Positions 25,415 to 34,074 of a stretch of 59,417 nt of DNA are shown in pieces. The notes under the pieces are model-generated. The model was not told the origin of the DNA and made no database searches. It saw nothing but the letters and a program-made list of their open reading frames with translations. How positions within the stretch are numbered: position 1 is the stretch's first letter; each line of letters opens with the position of its first letter. Position numbers and translations under genes: made by a program. Source of the DNA: DASVXQ01 sp046727955 (lineage in GTDB: Bacteria > Actinomycetota > CALGFH01); NCBI GenBank assembly GCA_046727955.1, contig JBKPDO010000063.1:1-59417 (forward strand). The letters run 5' to 3'.

Positions 25415-27304
25415 CTACGCCGCTCCGGCGAGCCAGCGGCCGTACAGGTCGGCGAAGCGGCCGCCGCGGGCGATGAGGTCGTCGGGCGGGCCGACCTCGA
25501 CAACGCGCCCGTCCTCGACGATGGCGATCTGGTCGGCGTCGATGACGGTGGAGAGCCGGTGGGCGATGATGATGGTGGTGCGGCCCTGACGGAGGCGGCG
25601 CAGGGCCTGCTGTAGGCGCGCTTCGGTGATCACGTCGAGGTTGGAGGTGGCCTCGTCGAGGATGAGCAGGGCGGGGTCGGCGAGCCAGGCGCGGGCGAAG
25701 GAGACGAGCTGGCGCTCGCCGGCGGACAGCTTGACGCCGCGTTCGCCGACCTCGGTGTCGAGGCCATGGGGCAGGGCGGCGATCACTGGCTCGGCGCCGA
25801 CGGCGCGGACGGCGGCCTCGATCTCGGCGCGGGTGGCGTCGGGGCGGCCGAAGCGAATGTTGTCCGCGACGGTGGCAGATCGATTACTGTCAAAGGAAGA
25901 GAACAGGAACCCCTCCTGCGGGACGTAGCCCATCGCCCGGCGCAGGTCGCCCAGGCGCACCTGGCGCAGGTCGTGACCGTCCAGGCTGACCTGCCCGGAA
26001 AGGGGATCGTAGAAGCGGGCGATCAGCTTGGCCACGGTGGACTTGCCCGCTCCGGTCGGCCCGACCAGGGCCAGCGTGCTGCCCGCCGGTACCAGCAGGT
26101 CGACCCCGTGCAGGACCTCTGGCCCGCGTGAGCTGTCCGATTCCGGTGACTCTGGCACAGGCGCTCCTGGGGGGCTGTGGGGGGAGCGAGCTCCCCCCAC
26201 ATGGGTCGGGCCTGAGGTCACGTAGGCGAAGCGGACATCCTCCAGCCGCACCTCACCCGAGACCATCAGCAGGGGGATGGGCTCGGGCGCCTCGCGGACG
26301 GTTGGCTCGACCGCGAGCACCGCGCCGACGCGCTCGGCCCCGGCGGTGGCGGCCTGGAAGGTGTCGTACAGCTCCGAGAGCTGCTGGACAGGGTCGAAGA
26401 GGCTGCGCAGGTAGAGCAGGAAGGCGGCGAGGGTGCCGATCTCCAGGCCGCCGGCGAGCACCTGGCGCCCGCCGACGCCCAGCACGACCACGGTGGCCAG
26501 CGCGCCGGCGAACTCCACCCCGGGGAAGAACAGCGCGGCCAGCGCGATGGTGCGCTGATGCGCTCTGCGCTCGTCGTGGGTCGCCGCGGCGAAGCGCTCG
26601 GCGGTGCTCCGCTCGCGCCGGAACGCCTGGATCGCGCGGACGCCGGCGAGTGCCTCCTGCAGCTGCACCGTGACCACGGTGGCGGTCTCGCGCACCCGCC
26701 GCCAGGCGGCGGCGGAGCGGCGGCGGAAGACGGTGCCGGCGAGCGCCAGCAGCGGCGCGACCGTGAGCGTGGCCAGCGCAAGCTGCCAGTCCAGCAGCAC
26801 CAGGATCACCGCGATCCCGGCCAGGGTGATGACGCTGGTGATGAAGGTGACCAGGCCGTCGGTGACGAGGTCGCTCATGGCGTCGATGTCGTTGGTCATC
26901 CTGGCCACGACCCTGCCGGTGCGCTCGTGCTCGTAGAAGTCGAGCGAGAGCGTCTGCAGGTGGCCGAAGAGCCTGCCGCGCACGGCGTACAGCACCCGCT
27001 GGCCGACCGCGGCGACGGTCAGGATCTCCACGCGCCCGGCGAGCAGCTGCACGGCGGCGAGGACGACGTAGGCGATCGCGACCCGGTCGAGCACCTCGAG
27101 GTGCCGCGGCACCACCCCCCGGTCGATGGCGACCTTGACCAGGTAGGGCATGGCCAGCCCGGCGGCGCTCTGGGTCAGGACCGCCAGGGAGCCGAGCGTG
27201 AGCAGGCCGCGGTGGGGTCGCACCAGCGGCCACAGCCACGCCCGCGCCTGCCGGCCGGAGCGGGTCGGCCGCTCGGACCGCGCCGGGCGGTTGCGGAGCC
27301 TCAC
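25415..27304 (-). CDS. ABC exporter subunit (canonical ATP site; repeat-derived insertion in NBD)
   Basis: A 629-residue half-exporter: six membrane helices (about 25-310) followed by an ATPase domain. Walker A is GPTGAGKST, Walker B LLILDEATSNLD keeps the catalytic Glu, the switch His is present in IIAHRLST, but the signature is LSAGE instead of LSGGQ. This is complementary to the partner subunit, so the pair would have one working and one degenerate ATP site. A 62-bp copy of a dispersed palindromic repeat lies in frame at 26146-26207 and adds about 21 residues (THVGGARSPHSPPGAPVPES) right after the A-loop Tyr (FAY). The GTG start overlaps the stop of the partner gene (GTGA) and has GAGGTG upstream. 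Exported substrate unknown. Confidence 0.92.
   Translation of the reverse strand: MRLRNRPARSERPTRSGRQARAWLWPLVRPHRGLLTLGSLAVLTQSAAGLAMPYLVKVAIDRGVVPRHLEVLDRVAIAYVVLAAVQLLAGRVEILTVAAVGQRVLYAVRGRLFGHLQTLSLDFYEHERTGRVVARMTNDIDAMSDLVTDGLVTFITSVITLAGIAVILVLLDWQLALATLTVAPLLALAGTVFRRRSAAAWRRVRETATVVTVQLQEALAGVRAIQAFRRERSTAERFAAATHDERRAHQRTIALAALFFPGVEFAGALATVVVLGVGGRQVLAGGLEIGTLAAFLLYLRSLFDPVQQLSELYDTFQAATAGAERVGAVLAVEPTVREAPEPIPLLMVSGEVRLEDVRFAYVTSGPTHVGGARSPHSPPGAPVPESPESDSSRGPEVLHGVDLLVPAGSTLALVGPTGAGKSTVAKLIARFYDPLSGQVSLDGHDLRQVRLGDLRRAMGYVPQEGFLFSSFDSNRSATVADNIRFGRPDATRAEIEAAVRAVGAEPVIAALPHGLDTEVGERGVKLSAGERQLVSFARAWLADPALLILDEATSNLDVITEARLQQALRRLRQGRTTIIIAHRLSTVIDADQIAIVEDGRVVEVGPPDDLIARGGRFADLYGRWLAGAA
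26146..26207 (-). repeat. Dispersed palindromic repeat, copy A (inside an ABC exporter gene)
   Basis: Reading the minus strand it aligns almost base for base with the copy at 53223: both have CCATGTGGGGGGAGC, the arm GCTCCCCCCAC, a C-run, GAGCGCCTGTGCCA and a final GTCAC. The hairpin core is 26177-26200 (11-bp arms, 2-base loop). It lies in frame in the exporter coding sequence. Confidence 0.85.
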
Positions 27305-29145
27305 GAGGCCACCTCGTCGGCCAGGCTGTCGACGTCGGCGCCGGCGCTGACCAGCACCGCGCGGTAGCGCGGCTCGCGGCGCACGAGCTCGGCGTGGCTG
27401 CCCTGCGCGACCACGCGGCCGCGGTCGAGCAGCACGATGCGGTTGGCCAGCTCGAGGCTCGCCCTGCGGTTGGCGACCAGCAGCACGGTGGCGTCGCCGA
27501 GGGCGCCGGAGAGGCCCTGCAGGATGGTGGCCTCGGTGGCCACGTCGACGTGGGAGAGGGCGTCGTCCAGGATGAGCACCCTCGGCTCGGCCAGGAGCGC
27601 CCGTGCCAGGGCGACCCGCTGGCGCTGGCCGCCGGAGAGGGTGTAGCCCTGCTCGCCGACGACCGTATCGAGCCCGTCGGGGACCGACTCCACCACGTCG
27701 AGCGCCGCGGCCGCCTCGAGGGCCTCCAGCACCTGCTCGTCGCTGGCGTCCGGTCGGCCGAAGGCGACGTTGTCGCGCAGGGTGGCCGAGAACAGCTCCG
27801 GCTCCTGGTGGACCACGGCGACCGCGCCGCGCAGCGACTCGAGCGTGAGGTCGGCGAGGTCGTGGCCGTCCACCAGCACACGGCCGGCGCTGGGCTGGTA
27901 CAGGCGGGGGATGAGCGCGGCCAAGGTGGACTTGCCAGAGCCGGTCCCGCCGACCAGCGCGACGCGCTCACCCGGCACGATCTCGAGGGTCACGTCGACC
28001 AGGCTGGGGCGGCCCGACTCACCGTAGCGGAAGCTGACGTGGTCGAAGACGATGCGGGCGCCACGCGGGCGGGCGGTGCCAGACGCGGCGCTGAGGCGCG
28101 GGCGCGCGGCCGGGTCCGGCAGCGGCCGGGCGCCAGGGCGGTCGGCGATGCCGGGCGGCCGGTCGATTACCTCGAGCACCCGCTCCGCGCTGGCAGCCGC
28201 CCGCTGCGCGAAGCCGAACAGCATCCCGAGCGACTGCAACGGCCACACCAGCATGACCAGGTAGGAATTGAACGCCACCAGCGTGCCGAGGGTGATCTGG
28301 CCGTCGACGGTGAGTCGCCCCCCGTACCACAGGATCGCGGCCAGGCTGAGCTGGGGCAGGGCAGCCAGCAGGGGAGTGTAGAAGCCGCGCAGGCGGGCCG
28401 CGCGCAGGTTCTCGTCGAGCAGCGCGTGGGCCTCGCGCTCCAGCTTTGCGCCCTCCTCGGCCTCGCGGCCGAAGGCCTTGACCACGCGGACGCCGGCGGC
28501 GTTCTCCTCCACCACCGTGGTCAGGTCGCCCTCCTTCTGCTGCACCCGCCAGTAGATGCGGTGCAGGCGCCGGTTGAAGCGCAGCGCGCCGTAGACCAGG
28601 GGCGGCGCGAGCCCCAGCGCCACCAGGGTGAGCCGTGCCGACAGCGTCCACATCTGCACCGCGGCGATGCCGAAGGTGAGCAGGTTCAGCACGCTGAACA
28701 CGAGCCCCCAGGAGAGGAAGTAGCGCACTGAGCGGATGTCGGAGGTCGCCCGCGACAGCAGCTGGCCGGTCTGGATCTGGTCGTGCCAGCCGGGCTCCAG
28801 CGCCAGCAGGTGGCGCGCGAGGCGGTTGCGCAGGTCGTATTCGACGTCGGTGCCGACCCGGCCGGAGACGTTGCGGCGCAGCCCGCCGAGGACCCAGCGC
28901 AGCAGCGCCAGCGCCAGCAGCAGGCTGGTCTCACGGCCGAGGACCCCCGCCTGTCGCCTGGTCAGGCCCTGGTCGATGATCGTCCTGGTAACCAGCGGGA
29001 TCAGCGTGGTGATGGTCATCATCGCCACGCCCATGGCGAACGCCAGCAAGGCCCGCCGCCAGTGGGGAGCGAGCAGGCCCACGATGCGGCGCAGGGTGCC
29101 GATGGCCAGGCCTTCAGGGGGTGGGGTGCTCAGGTAGTCGGGCAG
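27301..29145 (-). CDS. ABC exporter subunit (degenerate ATP site)
   Basis: A half-exporter of about 614 residues: six membrane helices then an ATPase domain with Walker A GGTGSGKST and the canonical signature LSGGQRQR. Walker B reads LILDDALSHVD, so the catalytic Glu is Asp, and the switch His is replaced (LLVANRRASL). These changes define the non-hydrolytic site of heterodimeric exporters such as TM287/288 and BmrCD. The first ordinary start is a GTG at 29082, which lacks an SD and cuts into the region before helix 1. A CTG at 29145 has GGAGGAAG upstream and gives a natural N-terminus (LPDYLSTPPPEGLAIG), so I extend the gene to it. The partner gene overlaps its stop by four bases. Confidence 0.88.
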   Translation of the reverse strand: MPDYLSTPPPEGLAIGTLRRIVGLLAPHWRRALLAFAMGVAMMTITTLIPLVTRTIIDQGLTRRQAGVLGRETSLLLALALLRWVLGGLRRNVSGRVGTDVEYDLRNRLARHLLALEPGWHDQIQTGQLLSRATSDIRSVRYFLSWGLVFSVLNLLTFGIAAVQMWTLSARLTLVALGLAPPLVYGALRFNRRLHRIYWRVQQKEGDLTTVVEENAAGVRVVKAFGREAEEGAKLEREAHALLDENLRAARLRGFYTPLLAALPQLSLAAILWYGGRLTVDGQITLGTLVAFNSYLVMLVWPLQSLGMLFGFAQRAAASAERVLEVIDRPPGIADRPGARPLPDPAARPRLSAASGTARPRGARIVFDHVSFRYGESGRPSLVDVTLEIVPGERVALVGGTGSGKSTLAALIPRLYQPSAGRVLVDGHDLADLTLESLRGAVAVVHQEPELFSATLRDNVAFGRPDASDEQVLEALEAAAALDVVESVPDGLDTVVGEQGYTLSGGQRQRVALARALLAEPRVLILDDALSHVDVATEATILQGLSGALGDATVLLVANRRASLELANRIVLLDRGRVVAQGSHAELVRREPRYRAVLVSAGADVDSLADEVAS

Positions 29146-29226
29146 GGGCTTCCTCCAGGGGGCTCACTGGGTTGGTTGTCCCTTCAACGTACCTGCGAGC
29201 TGCGACAATCCGCAGCAGACGGGATG

Positions 29227-29260
29227 GGATGGGCCGGGTTGGCGCGGACCCGGCCCATCC
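29227..29260. repeat. Strong hairpin between divergent genes
   Basis: A perfect 13-bp inverted repeat: GGATGGGCCGGGT (29227-29239) pairs with 29248-29260, with an 8-base loop. It lies between the start of the ABC exporter operon (minus) and the BNR_4 protein gene (plus). It could be a leader structure or a shared operator. Confidence 0.6.
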
Positions 29261-29380
29261 TCGCTCTCGAGCTCCCCCCTCAGCTCCCGATGGCGTTCTC
29301 GGGCAAATCTACGTAAGTCTCGCGATGAAAGTCCTTCGAGCACAACAGGCAGACTGGGACCCTGTCGCTTGGAGGTGCAA

Positions 29381-31648
29381 ATGTCGCTGTCCCGGGTTCG
29401 GTTCATTGTCCTGTCTGTCGGGATCGCCACTGTTCTCATCAGTGGTGTCATCGCCAGTGCCCCTGCGCCGGAGAGGGCGTCCGCCCTGCCGCTGCGGCAA
29501 CGGGAGCTCAACCCGAGTGGGGGGTGGTGCTGGTTCGGAGACCCGCGGGCCATCTACTACCAGGGCGCCCACCGGCGCACCTACGTGGGCTGGGTCAGCC
29601 GCGCCGGCGATATCCAGGTGGCCAGCTACGATCACGACACGGGCCAGCGGATGGTGACCACCATCAGGGCGAAGTTCCAGATCGACGACCACGCCAGCCC
29701 GTCGCTGCTGGTCCGCCCGGACGGCCACCTCATAGCCTTCTGGTCGGGCCACTTCGGGAATGCGATGTTCTACCGGCGCACGGTCAACCCGGAGGACATC
29801 TCGTCGTGGGAGCCGGAGCGCACCGTGCCCACCAACACCCCGGGAACATACGGCTACACCTACCCCAACCCGTTCCAGCTGTCGGCCGAGGGCAACCGCA
29901 TCTGGCTGCTGTGGCGGGGCGGGAACTACAACCCGACCTTCTCGACCTCCAGCGACGAGGTCACCTGGGAGCCGGCGCGGACGCTGATCAGCGTTCCCGG
30001 GCAGCGCCCGTACGTGAAGGTCGCCAGCAACGGCGTCGACACATTCCACCTGGCATTCACCCAAGGGCACCCTCGCAACCTGCAGACCAACATCTACTAT
30101 GCGCGCTACCGGGCCGGCAGCTTCTACCACGCGAATGGCTCGCTGATCGAGCCCGCCAGCCAGCTGCCGTTCACCCCGGCCCAGGCCGACAAGGTGTACG
30201 ACGCGGCCGCGCACGGTGGTGTCAAGGCGTGGATCCACGACGTCGCCTTCGATTCCGCCGGCCGTCCGGTGGTGGTGTTCGCCACCTTTCCAAGCTCCAG
30301 CGACCACCGCTACCACTACGCCCGCTGGAACGGCAGCCGCTGGGAGGACCACGAATTCGTTCGGGCGGGCGGGACCATGAGCGGTGACCCTTCAGAGCCC
30401 GACTACTCTGGTGGGGTCACGCTGGATCATCGGGACCCGAGGTGGGTGTTCCTCGCCAAGCAGGTCAACGGCAAGTTCGAGATCCAGGCGTACCGGACCA
30501 CCGACGGCGGTCACACCTGGGGCTCGCGGGTCGTGACCACCCGGTCGGGGCGCGGCAACTACCGGCCGGTCCGTCCCCGGGGCCAGCCCGGCACCGACAT
30601 GGACGTCGTCTGGATGCGCGGCGGCTATCCCAGCTTCCACGACTACCGCACCGCGATCGACGTGGAGGCGCTGAGCCGTGACGCTCTCAACCCCGCCGCC
30701 GTCGCGCTCGGCACCGGGCAGCTGCAGGTGCTCGCCTCCGACGGGACGGGCGCGCTGATCAGCAAGTCTTCCGGCCCGACGGGATGGAGTGACTGGACCG
30801 GCGTCGGGCGGGGGCCCGCCGGTCATATCCTCGGTGCGCCCGCGGTCGCCTCCTCGGCGCCCGGTCGCCTCGACCTCTTCGTCGTCGACAAGGCCAACGG
30901 GCACCTGCTCCAGCGCGCCCAGGTGGGCGGGGTGTGGGGCGCCTGGTCCGACCGTGGCGCCGGGCCGGGCGGCCATCCCATCAGCGCGCCGGCGGTCGCG
31001 TCGTGGGCTCAGGGGCGACTCGACGTGGTTGCCCGCGACACCGTCACCCTGCGGCTGCTGCACTGGTGGTTCAACGGCTCCTGGCACGGCCCGGAGTCAC
31101 CGGTGGCCAGCCCGGGCGGTGTCGTCGTGCCCAGCGTGGCGGCCTGGGGGTCCAACCGGCTCGACGTGTTCGCGGTAACCGACCGGGGCACGCTGGCCCA
31201 CGCCTGGTGGGATGGCCGCTGGCACGGGTGGCAGTCACTGGGCGCCGGGCCGGGCGGGGTGGCCTACAAGACTCCGGCGGCGGTCGCCTCCTGGGGGGCG
31301 CGCCGGCTCGACGTGTTCGCGGCCACCAGCGGTGGCCGGACCCTCGCCCATCGATGGTTCTCGGGCTCCACCGGCTGGCTGGGCCCCGAGACCCTGGCCG
31401 CCGGCACGGGGCCCGACCGGCTCCCGCTCGCCGGCATGGCGGCGACCTCCTGGGCGCCAGGCCGCCTGGACGTCTTCTCCACCGACGCGCGCAATCACGG
31501 CCTGCTGCACACCTGGTACACCGCAGGCTGGTACGGGCCCGAGCACGTGGACTTCACCAATGCCGCCCCGGCCATCCTGGCCGACCCGAACCCGCGTACC
31601 ACACCGATCCCGGTCGACCCGCGCGCCCTCAACCTCGCCGACGATTAA
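29381..31648 (+). CDS. Secreted BNR_4 / PLL-type lectin-repeat protein
   Basis: A 755-residue exported protein. A signal peptide (about 1-35; IVLSVGIATVLISGVIASAPA) is followed by a BNR_4 beta-propeller of about 390 residues whose entry motif GGWCWFGDPRAIYY is the family hallmark; relatives include ulvan and rhamnogalacturonan-type lyases (PL24/PL25-like) and uncharacterised propellers. From about residue 430 there are six repeats of about 48 residues with the pattern PAVASW..GRLDVF......L.H.WW...W.GW, as in PLL/fucose-binding lectins. A carbohydrate-active propeller tethered to a multivalent lectin is the best reading. Enzymatic activity is not proven. The ATG at 29381 has GGAGGTG upstream. 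No lipobox or sortase signal is seen. Confidence 0.82.
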   Translation: MSLSRVRFIVLSVGIATVLISGVIASAPAPERASALPLRQRELNPSGGWCWFGDPRAIYYQGAHRRTYVGWVSRAGDIQVASYDHDTGQRMVTTIRAKFQIDDHASPSLLVRPDGHLIAFWSGHFGNAMFYRRTVNPEDISSWEPERTVPTNTPGTYGYTYPNPFQLSAEGNRIWLLWRGGNYNPTFSTSSDEVTWEPARTLISVPGQRPYVKVASNGVDTFHLAFTQGHPRNLQTNIYYARYRAGSFYHANGSLIEPASQLPFTPAQADKVYDAAAHGGVKAWIHDVAFDSAGRPVVVFATFPSSSDHRYHYARWNGSRWEDHEFVRAGGTMSGDPSEPDYSGGVTLDHRDPRWVFLAKQVNGKFEIQAYRTTDGGHTWGSRVVTTRSGRGNYRPVRPRGQPGTDMDVVWMRGGYPSFHDYRTAIDVEALSRDALNPAAVALGTGQLQVLASDGTGALISKSSGPTGWSDWTGVGRGPAGHILGAPAVASSAPGRLDLFVVDKANGHLLQRAQVGGVWGAWSDRGAGPGGHPISAPAVASWAQGRLDVVARDTVTLRLLHWWFNGSWHGPESPVASPGGVVVPSVAAWGSNRLDVFAVTDRGTLAHAWWDGRWHGWQSLGAGPGGVAYKTPAAVASWGARRLDVFAATSGGRTLAHRWFSGSTGWLGPETLAAGTGPDRLPLAGMAATSWAPGRLDVFSTDARNHGLLHTWYTAGWYGPEHVDFTNAAPAILADPNPRTTPIPVDPRALNLADD

Positions 31649-31888
31649 GTAGCTGCTAAGTAGCTGCGCCAGTAGCTCCAGGCGACCACTGACTGAGCTA
31701 CGCCGTGTGGAACGCGGCCAGGCGCTCCGCTTCGTCGTCCAGCTCGTGGAGGGTCCTTCGCCTCGGTGGGGTGCCGAGTTTCTCGTCGCCCGCGTGAATC
31801 CGCTGGCCCACGCCGCTCCCGCCGTGCTAACGTAGCAGTACCTAATTAATTATGATCTAGAACGTATTCTCGCGAAGCGAGGACGGCG
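31649..31888. other. Intergenic region with short tandem repeat and AT-rich patch
   Basis: Just after the BNR_4 stop, the unit TAAGTAGCTGC occurs twice in tandem with a third partial copy. At about 31838-31870 there is an unusually AT-rich patch (TAATTAATTATGATC) 20-50 bp before the next gene; it is the most promoter-like sequence here. Confidence 0.4.
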
Positions 31889-32551
31889 GTGGTTGCTTCC
31901 TACCAGCCCACGGAGCGGACCAGGGTCAGGCGCCTTCCCGAGCGCGGAACCTACGACCGTCCGACCGTGCACGCGATCCTGGACGAGGGGTTCATCTGCC
32001 ACGTCGGCTTTGTCGCCGAGGGGCAGCCCTACGTCACCCCCACCGGCTACGCGCGCGTGGGGGAGACCCTGTACCTCCACGGCTCCAGCGGCAGCCGCCT
32101 CGGCCTGCGGCCCGGCATGGACGTCGGCGTCACGGTGACACTGCTCGACGGGCTGGTGCTGGCGAGAGCGGCGTTCCACCACTCCTTCAATTACAGGTCC
32201 GCGATGGTGCTTGGTCGCACACGCCTGGTCACAGATTTCAACGAGAAGGACGCCGCGCTAAGGGCACTGGTCGAGCACATCGTCCCGGGCCGCGGGGCGG
32301 ACGTTCGGCCTGGCGACGCCAAGGAGCTGGCCGCTACCGCCGTGCTGGCGGTGCCGCTGGAAGAGGCCTCAGCCAAGGTCCGCCGGGGCGGTCCCGTGGA
32401 CGATGAGGAGGACTATGGCCTGCCGGTTTGGGCTGGGGTTCTGCCGTTCGCGCTCGTGCCAGGTGCTCCAGTGCCAGATCCTCGCTCGAGCTCAACCATC
32501 GACGTGCCGCCCTACGTGGCTGCCTGGCACCGCGGAAGCCCAACGGCTTGA
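31889..32551 (+). CDS. Pyridoxamine 5'-phosphate oxidase-like (FMN-binding split barrel) protein
   Basis: A 220-residue protein of the PNPOx-like superfamily, NimA/FMN-binding subgroup: YDRPTVHAILDEGFICHVGF starts the barrel, and YVTPTGYARVGETLYLHGS and VTVTLLDGLVLARAAF follow. Members bind FMN or F420 and reduce or oxidise small molecules. The C-terminal VPLEEASAKVRRGGPVDDEED and the conserved WAGVLP motif are typical of this actinobacterial group. The GTG at 31889 has GAGGA upstream. It converges on the XRE operon. Substrate unknown. Confidence 0.82.
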   Translation: MVASYQPTERTRVRRLPERGTYDRPTVHAILDEGFICHVGFVAEGQPYVTPTGYARVGETLYLHGSSGSRLGLRPGMDVGVTVTLLDGLVLARAAFHHSFNYRSAMVLGRTRLVTDFNEKDAALRALVEHIVPGRGADVRPGDAKELAATAVLAVPLEEASAKVRRGGPVDDEEDYGLPVWAGVLPFALVPGAPVPDPRSSSTIDVPPYVAAWHRGSPTA

Positions 32552-32574
32552 TTCATGGTGGCGGTGCGACACCA

Positions 32575-33402
32575 CTACGTGAATAGCGCCCGAACCGCCG
32601 CTATCGCATCCTCGCTCCATAGCGCCGCACCCCGGTACCGCTCCAGCGTGCGCTGGTACACCTCCATCTCCTGGGGCTCGTTGATCTGTAGCTCGGCTGA
32701 AAGCGTCTCCACTGTGATGAGGGCGTCGTCGTCCAGTTCGAAGACGACGAACGGGTGCAGGTAGGCGTCGGGGGCCTCCTGGTCGAGCAGGAGCACCCCT
32801 ATCGAGACGTTGGGCAGGCTGGCGACAGAGATGAGCCGGTCGAGCTGGGCGGCCATGAGGTCGGGCGGTCCCGGCCGCCAGCGGAGCGCCCCCTCGGTGA
32901 TGATGAACTCGAAGCGCTTGCGTTGGTCGTACAGGATCGTCTGGCGCTCCATACGCTGCGCCACAGCCCCCGCTAAATCAGCTTGCGACGAGGGATTGCC
33001 CTGCGCCATGACGCGCCGGGCGTAATCGGCAACCTGCAAGAGGCCCGGCACCATGGTTGGCTGGAACACCACAATGGCTGTGGCCTCGCGCTCGAGCTCG
33101 GCGATCTCGCGCTGGCGCTGGGTCAGTCCCAGACGGTGGAGGATGCGCCAGCTCGTGGCTTCGGTGGCCAGGCGTCTGACCAAGTCACCGAGCTCGGCCA
33201 CTTCCTCGGGCATCGCGTGCGTTGCCTCGGCCCAGGCGCGGACGTCGCCGACACTGGGGACTGTGCGGCCCGTCTCGATGCGCGAGATGCGCGGTTGGTT
33301 GGTGCTTAGCAGCCGAGCAAGGTCAGCGCCGCTAAGCCCCGCCCGCCGGCGAAGCTCCAGAAGTTTGCCGCCGAGCTGGCGGCGTGCCCCCTCGTAGGTC
33401 AA
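32575..33402 (-). CDS. XRE-family regulator with DUF5753 domain
   Basis: A 275-residue regulator: the helix-turn-helix covers about 11-65 (LRRRAGLSGADLARLLSTNQPRIS), and the C-terminal two thirds match DUF5753 (TIVVFQPTMVPGLLQVADYARRVM; RQTILYDQRKRFEFIITEGALRW; ISVASLPNVSIGVLLL). Such proteins are widespread in mycelial actinobacteria and are often called Scr1-family antitoxin-like regulators. The TTG start overlaps the stop of the upstream DUF6879 gene (TTGA). It is the last of three coupled genes: small protein, DUF6879, XRE. Confidence 0.9.
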   Translation of the reverse strand: MTYEGARRQLGGKLLELRRRAGLSGADLARLLSTNQPRISRIETGRTVPSVGDVRAWAEATHAMPEEVAELGDLVRRLATEATSWRILHRLGLTQRQREIAELEREATAIVVFQPTMVPGLLQVADYARRVMAQGNPSSQADLAGAVAQRMERQTILYDQRKRFEFIITEGALRWRPGPPDLMAAQLDRLISVASLPNVSIGVLLLDQEAPDAYLHPFVVFELDDDALITVETLSAELQINEPQEMEVYQRTLERYRGAALWSEDAIAAVRALFT

Positions 33403-33902
33403 AGTTTCGCCAGGTACTCCTTCAGGCGGACGGAATGGGCCAGAACCATATCGCGGTGGCGGCGGTAGAGCACGACGTCCTCGATCTGCTCGGTGCCGAG
33501 GAAGCGCCCCTCTTCGTCATAGCGCAACCGGATGACTACGGTGTCGTCCATGAGCCAATAGTCGTCCAGTTGGCTCACCGCCGGCTGAACGTGCGCCGCT
33601 TCCACGATGCGGCAATCCTCGCCGCAGTCGACGCTGGGGATCTGTGTAGCGAGCTCAAAGCGTAGGTAGTCACTCAGTGGTGGCGTTACCAGGTGGACTC
33701 GTTGCAATTGCTTACCGGCTCGTCGCGCCTCGGTTACGAGCTTCAGCCACGAGTCGTTGTCCGGCGTCAGCTCGGGCAGTTTCCCGGAGCGCCGCCACTC
33801 CGCGAGCCACTCCTCTTCCTGGGGGACGGAGTACACGGGCAAGGTCTCGAGCCGGAAGGCCGAGCGCCGGAAGTTCTGGAGCCACCAGCCCAGATCAGGC
33901 AT
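33399..33902 (-). CDS. DUF6879-family protein
   Basis: A 167-residue protein with the pattern of DUF6879: FRRSAFRLETLPVYSVPQEEE at the start, VHLVTPPLSDYLRFELATQ in the middle and DDYWLMDDTVVIRLRYDEEGRF near the end. This family is nearly always encoded beside an XRE/DUF5753 regulator, as here. Its biochemical role is unknown; a toxin-like or effector role has been proposed by context only. The ATG at 33902 overlaps the preceding small gene by eight bases and its stop overlaps the regulator start by three to four. Confidence 0.85.
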   Translation of the reverse strand: MPDLGWWLQNFRRSAFRLETLPVYSVPQEEEWLAEWRRSGKLPELTPDNDSWLKLVTEARRAGKQLQRVHLVTPPLSDYLRFELATQIPSVDCGEDCRIVEAAHVQPAVSQLDDYWLMDDTVVIRLRYDEEGRFLGTEQIEDVVLYRRHRDMVLAHSVRLKEYLAKL

Positions 33903-34074
33903 CGGTCTGGTTCAGGAGCTCGGCCGGGATCTCCACCAGGGCCTCGCCTTCAGGCAGGGTCACGTCAGCCTCTGTGACGATATAGCCCTGGACCACGATG
34001 GTGCCCCGATCGCTCAGGTAGATCATCGGACAGGTCCCGTCCCTGCAGGGACCCCGTAGCGGTGTGAGCCTCAC
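33895..34074 (-). CDS. Small protein of the DUF6879-XRE operon
   Basis: A 59-residue protein, VRLTPLRGPCRDGTCPMIYL followed by a segment with DRGTIVVQGYIVTEADV and ending VEIPAELLNQTDA. Two cysteines (CRDGTCP) may bind metal or form a disulfide. The GTG at 34074 has GGGAGGTG three to four bases upstream. Short proteins with the CP-IYLTDRGT-VVQG pattern commonly precede DUF6879 genes, so this is a real third member of the module. Function unknown. Confidence 0.72.
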   Translation of the reverse strand: MRLTPLRGPCRDGTCPMIYLSDRGTIVVQGYIVTEADVTLPEGEALVEIPAELLNQTDA

